Assembly (NCBI GenBank): GCA_946800325.1
Contig: OX326956.1
Location: 76,519,087 to 76,583,086, forward strand
DNA: 64,000 bases
Source of the DNA: Luzula sylvatica
Lineage: Eukaryota; Streptophyta; Magnoliopsida; Poales; Juncaceae
Direction of reading: 5' to 3'
Below are positions 35,961 through 46,899 of this stretch, in pieces. Each line of letters opens with the position of its first letter. The first letter of the stretch is position 1. The notes beneath the pieces were generated by a model. That model worked only from the letters and a program-made list of their open reading frames with translations. It did no database searches and was not told the origin of the DNA. The translations under genes and the position numbers were made by a program.

Positions 35961-37696
35961 TTCCATCGAAAAACAAACTTTCTTAGTGTTTGTGAAATTT
36001 GGTGAAAAGTTAAGTAGTGAAAGATACGATACAAATGATCTAAAAACACGTTGTTTGAACTCCTCATAGCGTTAAAATCTTGTTTTGAATCGAAAAACAA
36101 ACTTTCTTAGTGTTTGTGAAATTTGGTGAAAAGTTATGTAGTAAAAGATACGATACAAATGATCTCAAAACACGTTATTTGACCTCCTCAAAGCGTTAAA
36201 ATCTTGTTTTGAATCGAAAAACAAACTTTCTTAGCGTTTGTGAAATTTGGTGAAAAGTTATGTAGTAAAAGATACGATACAAATGATCTAAAAACACGTT
36301 ATTTGATCTCCTGAAAGCGTTAAAATCTTGTTTTGAATCGAAAAACAAAGTTTCTTAGTGTTTGTGAAATTTGGTGAAAAGTTATGTAGTAAAAGATACG
36401 ATACAAATGATCTCAAAACACGTTATTTGAACTCCTCAAAGCGCTAAAATCTTGTTTTGAATCGAAAAACAAACTTTCTTAGTGTTTGTGAAATTTGGTG
36501 AAAAGTTATGTAGTAAAAGATACGATACAAATGATCTAAAAACACGTTATTTGATCTCCTGAAAGCGTTAAAATCTTGTTTTGAATCGAAAAACAAACTT
36601 TCTTAGCGTTTGTGAAATTTGGTGAAAAGTTATGTAGTAAAAGATACGATACAAATGATCTCAAAACACGTTATTTGAACTCCTCAAAGCGTTAAAATCT
36701 TGTTTTGAATCGAAAAACAAAGTTTCTTAGTGTTTGTGAAATTTGGTGAAAAGTTATGTGGTAAAAGATACGATACAAATGATCTAAAAACACGTTATTT
36801 GAACTCCTCAAAGCGTTAAAATCTTGTTTTGAATCGAAAAACAAACTTTCTTAATGTTTGTGAAATTTGGTGAAAAGTTATGTAGTAAAAGATACGATAC
36901 AAATGATCTAAAAACACGTTATTTGAACTCCTCAAAGCGTTAAAATCTTGTTTTGAATCGAAACACAAACTTTCTTAGTGTTTGTGAAATTTGGTGAAAA
37001 GTTATGTAGTAAAAGATACGATACAAATGATCTCAAAACACGTTATTTGAACTCCTCAAAGCGTTAAAATATTGTTTTGAATCGAAAAACAAACTTTCTT
37101 AGTGTCTGTGAAATTTGGTGAAAAGTTATGTAGTAAAAGATACGATACAAATGATCTCAAAACACGTTATTTGAACTCCTCAAAGCGCCAAAATCTTGTT
37201 TTGAATCGAAAAACAAACTTTCTTAGCGTTTGTGAAATTTGGTGAAAAGTTATGTAGTAAAAGATACGGTACAAATGATCTAAAAACACGTTATTTGAAC
37301 ACCTCAAAGCGCTGAAATCTTGTTTTGGATCGACAAACAAACTTTCTTAGTGTTTGTGAAATTTGGTGAAAAGTTATGTAGTAAAAAATACGATACAAAT
37401 GATCTCAAAACACGTTATTTGAACTCCTCAAAGCGTTAAAATCTTGTTTCGAATCGAAAAACAAACTTTCTTAGCGTTTGTGAAATTTGGTGAAAAGTCA
37501 TGTAGTAAAAGATACGATACAAATGATCTAAAAACACGTTATTTGAACTCATCAAAGCGTTAAAATCTTGTTTTGAATCGAAAAACAAACTTTCTTAGTG
37601 TTTGTGAAATTTGGTGAAAAGTTTTGTAGTAAAAGATACGATACAAATGATCTCAAAACACGTTATTTGAACTCCTCAAAGCGTTAAAATCTTGTT
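35961..37696 (+). repeat. HOR copy 9, start of unit (last CCATCG marker)
   Basis: Monomers from the ninth and last CCATCG marker follow copy 8 with offset 8,556 bp (69 monomers): TGTGGTAAAAG is at 36757 against 28201. The copy has its own changes, for example ACACCTC near 37299. Monomer 37573-37696 fuses two types, with GTG at its start and GTTTTGTAGT with TCTC at its end. After it the left-type order breaks off. Confidence 0.8.
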
Positions 37697-40052
37697 TTGA
37701 ATCGAAAAACAAACTTTCTTAGTGTTTGTGAAATTTGGTGTAAAGTCATGTAGTAAAAGATACGATACAAATGATCTAAAAACACGTTATTTGAACTCCT
37801 CAAAGCGTTAAAATCTTGTTTTCAATCGAAAAACAAACTTTCTTAGTGTTTGTGAAATTTGGTGAAAAGTTATGTAGTTAAAGATACGATACAAATGATC
37901 TAAAAACACGTTATTTGAACTCTTCAAAGTGCTAAAATCTTGTTTTGAGTCGAAAAACAAACTTTCTTAGTGTTTGTGAAATTTGGTGAAAAGTTATGTA
38001 GTAAAAGATACGATACAAATGATCTAAAAACACGTTATTTGAACTCCTCAAAGCGTTAAAATCTTGTTTTGAATCGAAACACAAACTTTCTTAGTGTTTG
38101 TGAAATTTGGTGAAAAGTTATGTAGTAAAAGATACGATACAAATGATCTAAAAACACGTTATTTGAACTCCTCAAAGCGTTAAAATCTTGTTTTGAATCG
38201 AAAAACAAACTTTCTTAACGTTTGTGAAATTTGGTGAAAATATATGTAGTAAAAGATACGATACAAATGATCTAAAAACACGTTATTTGAACTCCTCAAA
38301 GCGTTAAAATCTTGGTTTGAATCGAAAAACAAACTTTCTTAACGTTTGTGAAATTTGGTGAAAATATATGTAGTAAAAGATACGATACAAATGATCTAAA
38401 AACACGTTATTTGAACTCCTCAAAGCGTTAAAATCTTGGTTTGAATCGAAAAACAAACTTTCTTAACGTTTGTGAAATTTGGTAAAAAGTTATGTAGTAA
38501 AAGATACGATACAAATGATCTAAAAACACGTTATTTGAACTCCTCAAAGCGTTAAAATCTTGTTTTGAATCGAAAAACAAAGTTTCTTAGTGTATGTGAA
38601 ATTTGGTGAAAAGTTATGTAGTAAAAGATATGATACAAATGACCTCAAAACACGTTATTTGAACTCCTCAAAGCGTTAAAATCTTGTTTTGAGTCGAAAA
38701 ACAAACTTTCTTAGTGTTTGTGAAATTTGGTGAAAAGTTATGTAGTAAAAGATACGATACAAATGATCTCAAAACGCGTTATTTGAACTCCTCAAAGCGT
38801 TAAAATCTTGTTTTGAATCGAAAAACAAACTTTCTTAGCGTTTGTGAAATTGGGTGAAAAGTTATGTAGTTAAAGATACGATACAAATGATCTAAAAACA
38901 CGTTATTTGAACTCCTCAAAGCGTTAAAATCTTATTTTGAATCGAAAAACAAAGTTTCTTAGTGTTTGTGAAATTTGGTGAAAAGTTATGTAGTAAAATA
39001 TACGATACAAATGATCTCAAAACACGTTATTTGAACTCCTCAAAGCACTAAAATCTTGTTTTGAATCGAAAAACAAACTTTCTTAGTATTTGTGAAATTT
39101 GGTGAAAAGTTATGTAGTAAAAGATACGGTACAAATGATCTAAAAACACGTTATTTGAAATCCTCAAAGCGTTAAAATCTTGTTTTGAATCGAAAAACAA
39201 AGTTTCTTAGTGTTTATGAAATTTGGTGAAAAGTTATGTAGTAAAAGATACGATACAAATGATCTCAAAACACGTTATTTGAACTCCTCAAAGTGCTAAA
39301 ATCTTGTTTTGAGTCGAAAAACAAACTTTCTTATTGTTTGTGAAATTTGGTGAAAAGTTATATAGTAAAAGATACGATGCAAATGATCTAAAAACACGTT
39401 ATTTGAACTCCTCAAAGCGTTAAAATCTTGTTTTCAATCGAAAAACAAACTTTCTTAGTGTTTGTGAAATTTGGTGAAAAGTTATGTAGTTAAAGATACG
39501 ATACAAATGATCTAAAAACACGTTGTTTGAACTCCTCAAAGCATTAAAATCTTGTTTTGAATCGAAAAACAAACTTTCTTAGTGTTTGTGAAATTTGGTG
39601 AAAAGTTATGTAGTAAAAGATACGATACAAATGATCTCAAAACACGTTATTTGAACTCCTCAAAGCGTTAAAATCTTGTTTTGAATCGAAAGACAAACTT
39701 TCTTAGCGTTTGTGAAATTTGGTGAAAAGTTATGTAGTAAAAGATACGATACAAATGATCTAAAAACACGTTATTTGATCTCCTGAAAGCGTTAAAATCT
39801 TGTTTTGAATCGAAAAACAAAGTTTCTTAGTGTTTGTGAAATTTGGTGAAAAGTTATGTAGTAAAAGATACGATACAAATGATCTCAAAACACGTTATTT
39901 GAACTCCTCAAACCGCTAAAATCTTGTTTTGAATCGAAAAACAAACTTTCTTAGTGTTTGTGAAATTTGGTGAAAAGTTATGTAGTAAAAGATACGATAC
40001 AAATGATCTAAAAACACGTTATTTGATCTCCTGGAAGCGTTAAAATCTTGTT

Positions 40053-40175
40053 TTGAATCGAAAAACAAACTTTCTTAGCTTTGTGAAATTTGGTGAAAAG
40101 TTATGTAGTAAAAGATACGATACAAATGATCTCAAAACACGTTATTTGAACTCCTCAAAGCGTTAAAATCTTGTT
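40053..40175 (+). repeat. 123-bp monomer class 1 (TTAGCTTTG), 7 copies
   Basis: TTAGCGTTTG has become TTAGCTTTG, one base shorter. The seven monomers start at 40053, 42655, 47738, 49473, 53686, 58520 and 62487, each 123 bp. All follow a GATCTCCTGG monomer and precede an AAAG monomer, so they descend from one deletion event spread by block duplication. The deletion alters the right arm of the ACAAAC/GTTTGT dyad. Confidence 0.93.
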
Positions 40176-41911
40176 TTGAATCGAAAAACAAAGTTTCTTA
40201 GTGTTTGTGAAATTTGGTGAAAAGTTATGTAGTAAAAGATACGATACAAATGATCTCAAAACACGTTATTTGAACTCCTCAAAGCGCTGAAATCTTGTTT
40301 TGAATCGACAAACAAACTTTCTTAGTGTTTGTGAAATTTGGTGAAAAGTTTTGTAGTAAAAGATACGATACAAATGATCTCAAAACACGTTATTTGAACT
40401 CCTCAAAGCGTTAAAATCTTGTTTTGAATCGAAAAACAAACTTTCTTAGTGTTTGTGAAATTTGGTGAAAAGTTATGTAGTAAAAGATACTGTACAAATG
40501 ATCTCAAAACACGTTATTTGAACTCCTCAAAGCGTTAAAATCTTGTTTTGAATCGAAAAACAAACTTTCTTAGTGTTTGTGAAATTTGGTGAAAATTTAT
40601 CTAGTAAAAGATACGAAACAAATGATCTAAAAACACGTTATTTGAACTCCTCAAAGCGTTAAAATCTTGTTTTGAATCGAAAAACAAAGTTTCTTAGTGT
40701 TTGTGAAATTTGGTGAAAAGTTATGTAGTAAAAGATACGATACAAATGATCTCAAAACACGTTATTTGAACTCCTCAAAGCGCTGAAATCTTGTTTTGAA
40801 TCGACAAACAAACTTTCTTAGTGTTTGTGAAATTTGGTGAAAAGTTTTGTAGTAAAAGATACGATACAAATGATCTCAAAACACGTTATTTGAACTCCTC
40901 AAAGCGTTAAAATCTTGTTTTGAATCGAAAAACAAACTTTCTTAGTGTTTGTGAAATTTGGTGAAAAGTTATGTAGTAAAAGATACGATACAAATGATCT
41001 AAATACACGTTATTTGAACTCCTCAAAGCGTTAAAATCTTGTTTTGAATCGAAAAACAAACTTTCTTAGTGTTTATGAAATTTGGTGAAAAGTTATGTAG
41101 TAAAAGATACGATACAAATGATCTCAAAACACGTTATTTGAACTCCTCAAAGTGCTAAAATCTTGTTTTGAGTCGAAAAACAAACTTTCTTATTGTTTGT
41201 GAAATTTGGTGAAAAGTTATATAGTAAAAGATACGATGCAAATGATCTAAAAACAGGTTATTTGATCTCCTGGAAGCGTTAAAATCTTGTTTTCAATCGA
41301 AAAACAAACTTTCTTAGTGTTTGTGAAATTTGGTGAAAAGTTATGTAGTAAAAGATACGATACAAATGATCTCAAAACACGTTATTTGAACTCCTCAAAG
41401 CGTTAAAATCTTGTTTTGAATCGAAAAACAAACTTTCTTAGTGTTTGTGAAATTTGGTGAAAAGTTATGTAGTAAAACATTCGAAACAAATGATCTCAAA
41501 ACACGTTATTTGAACTCCTCAAAGCGTTAAAATCTTGTTTTGAATCGAAAAACAAAATTTCTTAGTGTTTGTGAAATTTGGTGAAAAGTTATGTAGTAAA
41601 AGATACGATACAAATGATCTCAAAACACGTTATTTGAACTCCTCAAAGCGCTTAAATCTTGTTTTGAGTCGAAAAACAAACTTTCTTAGTGTTTGTGAAA
41701 TTTGGTGAAAAGTTATGTAGTAAAAGATACGATACAAATGATCTCAAAACACGTTATTTGAACTCCTCAAAACGTTAAAATCTTGTTTTGAATCGAAAAA
41801 CAAACTTTCTTAGCGTTTGTGAAATTGGGTGAAAAGTTATGTAGTTAAAGATACGATACAAATGATCTAAAAACACGTTATTTGAACTCCTCAAAGCGTT
41901 AAAATCTTGTT

Positions 41912-42034
41912 TTGAATCGAAAAACAAAGTTTCTTAGTGTTTGTGAAATTTGGTGAAAACTATGTAGTAAAAGATACGATACAAATGATCTAAAAACACG
42001 TTATTTGAAGTCCTCAAAGCACTAAAATCTTGTT
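41912..42034 (+). repeat. 123-bp monomer class 2 (GAAAACTATG), 5 copies
   Basis: GAAAAGTTATG has become GAAAACTATG. The five monomers start at 41912, 43398, 50092, 50835 and 54429 and are followed by a GAAGTCC/GCACT end. The equivalent monomers near 59.3 kb and 63.3 kb have GAAAACTTATG, with the G-to-C change but full length. The two forms are therefore steps of one mutation path. Confidence 0.92.
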
Positions 42035-43629
42035 TTGAATCGAAAAACAAAGTTTCTTAGTATTTGTGAAATTTGGTGAAAAGTTATGTAGTTAAAGATA
42101 CGATACAAATGATCTAAAAACACGTTGTTTGGACTCCTCAAAGCATTAAAATCTTGTTTTGAACCGAAAAACAAACTTTCTTAGTGTTTGTGAAATTTGG
42201 TGAAAAGTTATGTAGTAAAAGATACGATACAAATGATCTCAAAACACGTTATTTGAACTCCTCAAAGCGTTAAAATCTTGTTTTGAATCGAAAGACAAAC
42301 TTTCTTAGCGTTTGTGAAATTTGGTGAAAAGTTATGTAGTAAAAGATACGATACAAATGATCTAAAAACACGTTATTTGATCTCCTGAAAGCGTTAAAAT
42401 CTTGTTTTGAATCGAAAAACAAAGTTTCTTAGTGTTTGTGAAATTTGGTGAAAAGTTATGTAGTAAAAGATACGATAGAAATGATCTCAAAACACGTTAT
42501 TTGAACTCCTCAAACCGCTAAAATCTTGTTTTGAATCGAAAAACAAACTTTCTTAGTGTTTGTGAAATTTGGTGAAAAGTTATGTAGTAAAAGATACGAT
42601 ACAAATGATCTAAAAACACGTTATTTGATCTCCTGGAAGCGTTAAAATCTTGTTTTGAATCGAAAAACAAACTTTCTTAGCTTTGTGAAATTTGGTGAAA
42701 AGTTATGTAGTAAAAGATACGATACAAATGATCTCAAAACACGTTATTTGAACTCCTCAAAGCGTTAAAATCTTGTTTTGAATCGAAAAACAAAGTTTCT
42801 TAGTGTTTGTGAAATTTGGTGAAAAGTTATGTGGTAAAAGATACGATACAAATGATCTAAAAACACGTTATTTGAACTCCTCAAAGCGTTAAAATCTTGT
42901 TTTGAATCGAAAAACAAACTTTCTTAATGTTTGTGAAATTTGGTGAAAAGTTATGTAGTAAAAGATACGATACAAATGATCTAAAAACACGTTATTTGAA
43001 CTCCTCAAAGCGTTAAAATCTTGTTTTGAATCGAAAAACAAAATTTCTTAGTGTTTGTGAAATTTGGTGAAAAGTTATGTAGTAAAAGATACGATACAAA
43101 TGATCTCAAAACACGTTATTTGAACTCCTCAAAGCGCTTAAATCTTGTTTTGAGTCGAAAAACAAACTTTCTTAGTGTTTGTGAAATTTGGTGAAAAGTT
43201 ATGTAGTAAAAGATACGATACAAATGATCTCAAAACACGTTATTTGAACTCCTCAAAACGTTAAAATCTTGTTTTGAATCGAAAAACAAACTTTCTTAGC
43301 GTTTGTGAAATTGGGTGAAAAGTTATGTAGTTAAAGATACGATACAAATGATCTAAAAACACGTTATTTGAACTCCTCAAAGCGTTAAAATCTTGTTTTG
43401 AATCGAAAAACAAAGTTTCTTAGTGTTTGTGAAATTTGGTGAAAACTATGTAGTAAAAGATACGATACAAATGATCTAAAAACACGTTATTTGAAGTCCT
43501 CAAAGCACTAAAATCTTGTTTTGAATCGAAAAACAAAGTTTCTTAGTATTTGTGAAATTTGGTGAAAAGTTATGTAGTAAAAGATACGGTACAAATGATC
43601 TAAAAACACGTTATTTGAAATCCTCAAAG

Positions 43630-44660
43630 CGTTAAAATCTTGTTTTGAATCGACAAACAAACTTTCTTAGTGTTTGTGAAATTTGGTGAAAAGTTTTGTA
43701 GTAAAAGATACGATACAAATGATCTCAAAACACGTTATTTGAACTCCTCAAAGCGCTAAAATCTTGTTTTGAATCGAAAAACAAACTTTCTTATGGTTCG
43801 TGAAATTTGGTGAATACTTATGTAGTAAAAGATACGACACAAATGATCTCAAAACAAGTTATTTGAACTCCTCAAAGTGTTAAAATCTTGTTTTGAATCG
43901 AAAAACAAATTTTCTTAGTGTTTGTGAAATTTGGTGAAAAGTTATGTAGTAAAAGATACGATACAAATGATCTCAAAACACGTTATTTGAACTCCTCAAA
44001 GTGTTAAAATCTTGTTTTGAATCGAAAAACAAACTTTCTTAGTGTTTGTAAAATTAGGTGAAAAGTTTTGTAGTAAAAGATACGGATACAAATGATCTAA
44101 AAATACGTTATTTGAACTACTCAAAGCGTTAAAATCTTGTTTTGAATCGACAAACAAACTTTCTTAGTGTTGGTGAAATTTGGTGAAAAGTTATGTAGTA
44201 AAAGATACGATACAAATGATCTCAAAACACGTTATTTGAACTCCTCAAAGCGCTAAAATCTTGTTTTGAATCGAAAAACAAACTTTGTTAGTGTTTGTGA
44301 AATTTGGTGAAAAGTTATGTAGTAAAAGATACGGTACAAATGATCTAAAAACACGTTATTTGAACTCCTCAAAGCGCTGAAATCTTGTTTTGAATCGACA
44401 AACAAACTTTCTTAGTGTTTGTGAAATTTGGCGAAAAGTTATGTAGTAAAAGATACGATACAAATGATCTCAAAACACATTATTTGAACTCCTCAAAGCG
44501 TTAAAATCTTGTTTTGAATCGAAAAACAAACTTTCTTAACGTTTGTGAAATTTGGTGAAAAGTCATGTAGTAAAAGATACGATACAAATGATCTAAAAAC
44601 AAGTTATTTGAACTACTCAAAGCGTTAAAATCTTGTTTTGAATCGAAAAACAAAATTTCT
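43630..44660 (+). repeat. Right-domain block TTATGGTTCG to CACATT, recurring five times
   Basis: An ordered run of CGAC/GTTTTG, TTATGGTTCG with GAATACTT, CAAGTT, GTAAAATTAGGTG, TTTGTTAG, TTTGGCGAAAAG and CACATT lies here. TATGG occurs at 43792, 51229, 54823, 59658 and 63625. TTTGGCG occurs at 44430, 51866, 55460 and 60295. The 51 kb copy has its middle replaced by a CGAAAGAC/AAACCGCT series. The fifth copy is cut by the window end. Confidence 0.82.
44017..44141 (+). repeat. 125-bp monomer with 1-bp insertion, single copy
   Basis: GATACGATAC reads GATACGGATAC, one extra G. The monomer also has GTAAAATTAGGTG and GTTTTGTAG. Sister monomers with the same other changes, near 55.05 kb and 59.9 kb, lack the insertion. 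It is either a private mutation or a sequencing or assembly error. Confidence 0.9.
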
Positions 44661-46899
44661 TAGTGTTTGTGAAATTTGGTGAAAAGTTATGTAGTAAAAG
44701 ATACGATACAAATGATCTCAAAACACGTTATTTGAACTCCTCAAAGTGCTAAAATCTTGTTTTGAGTCGAAAAACAAACTTTCTTAGTGTTTGTGAAATT
44801 TGGTGAAAAGTTATGTAGTAAAAGATACGATACAAATGATCTCAAAACACGTTATTTGAACTCCTCAAAGCGTTAAAATCTAGTTTTGAATCGAAAAACA
44901 AACTTTCTTAGTGTTTGTGAAATTTGGTGAAAATTTATGTAGTAAAACATATGAAACAAATGATCTCAAAACACGTTATTTGAACTCCTCAAAGCGTTAA
45001 AATCTTGTTTTGAATCGAAAAACAAACTTTCTTAGTGTTTGTGAAATTTGGTGAAAAGTTATGTAGTAAAAGATACGATACAAATGATCTCAAAACACGT
45101 TATTTGAACTCCTCAAAGCGTTAAAATCTTGTTTTGAATCGAAAAACAAACTTTCTTAGTGTTTGTGAAATTTGGTGAAAAGTTATGTAGTAAAACATAC
45201 GAAACAAATGATCTCAAAACACGTTATTTGAACTCCTCAAAGCGTTAAAATCTTGTTTTGAATCGAAAAACAAACTTTCTTAGTGTTTGTGAAATTTGGT
45301 GAAAAGTTATGTAGTAAAAGATACGATACAAATGATCTCAAAACACGTTATTTGAACTCCTCAAAGCGTTAAAATCTTGTTTTGAATCGAAAAACAAACT
45401 TTCTTAGTGTTTGTGAAATTTGGTGTAAAGTCATGTAGTAAAAGATACGATACAAATGATCTAAAAACACGTTATTTGAACTCCTCAAAGCGTTAAAATC
45501 TTGTTTTCAATCGAAAAACAAACTTTCTTAGTGTTTGTGAAATTTGGTGAAAAGTTATGTAGTTAAAGATACGATACAAATGATCTAAAAACACGTTATT
45601 TGAACTCTTCAAAGTGCTAAAATCTTGTTTTGAGTCGAAAAACAAACTTTCTTAGTGTTTGTGAAATTTGGTGAAAAGTTATGTAGTAAAAGATACGATA
45701 CAAATGATCTAAAAACACGTTATTTGAACTCCTCAAAGCGTTAAAATCTTGTTTTGAATCGAAACACAAACTTTCTTAGTGTTTGTGAAATTTGGTGAAA
45801 AGTTATGTAGTAAAAGATACGATACAAATGATCTAAAAACACGTTATTTGAACTCCTCAAAGCGTTAAAATCTTGTTTTGAATCGAAAAACAAACTTTCT
45901 TAACGTTTGTGAAATTTGGTGAAAATATATGTAGTAAAAGATACGATACAAATGATCTAAAAACACGTTATTTGAACTCCTCAAAGCGTTAAAATCTTGG
46001 TTTGAATCGAAAAACAAACTTTCTTAACGTTTGTGAAATTTGGTGAAAATATATGTAGTAAAAGATACGATACAAATGATCTAAAAACACGTTATTTGAA
46101 CTCCTCAAAGCGTTAAAATCTTGGTTTGAATCGAAAAACAAACTTTCTTAACGTTTGTGAAATTTGGTAAAAAGTTATGTAGTAAAAGATACGATACAAA
46201 TGATCTAAAAACACGTTATTTGAACTCCTCAAAGCGTTAAAATCTTGTTTTGAATCGAAAAACAAAGTTTCTTAGTGTATGTGAAATTTGGTGAAAAGTT
46301 ATGTAGTAAAAGATATGATACAAATGACCTCAAAACACGTTATTTGAACTCCTCAAAGCGTTAAAATCTTGTTTTGAGTCGAAAAACAAACTTTCTTAGT
46401 GTTTGTGAAATTTGGTGAAAAGTTATGTAGTAAAAGATACGATACAAATGATCTCAAAACGCGTTATTTGAACTCCTCAAAGCGTTAAAATCTTGTTTTG
46501 AATCGAAAAACAAACTTTCTTAGCGTTTGTGAAATTGGGTGAAAAGTTATGTAGTTAAAGATACGATACAAATGATCTAAAAACACGTTATTTGAACTCC
46601 TCAAAGCGTTAAAATGTTATTTTGAATCGAAAAACAAAGTTTCTTAGTGTTTGTGAAATTTGGTGAAAAGTTATGTAGTAAAATATACGATACAAATGAT
46701 CTCAAAACACGTTATTTGAACTCCTCAAAGCACTAAAATCTTGTTTTGAATCGAAAAACAAACTTTCTTAGTATTTGTGAAATTTGGTGAAAAGTTATGT
46801 AGTAAAAGATACGGTACAAATGATCTAAAAACACGTTATTTGAAATCCTCAAAGCGTTAAAATCTTGTTTTGAATCGAAAAACAAAGTTTCTTAGTGTT

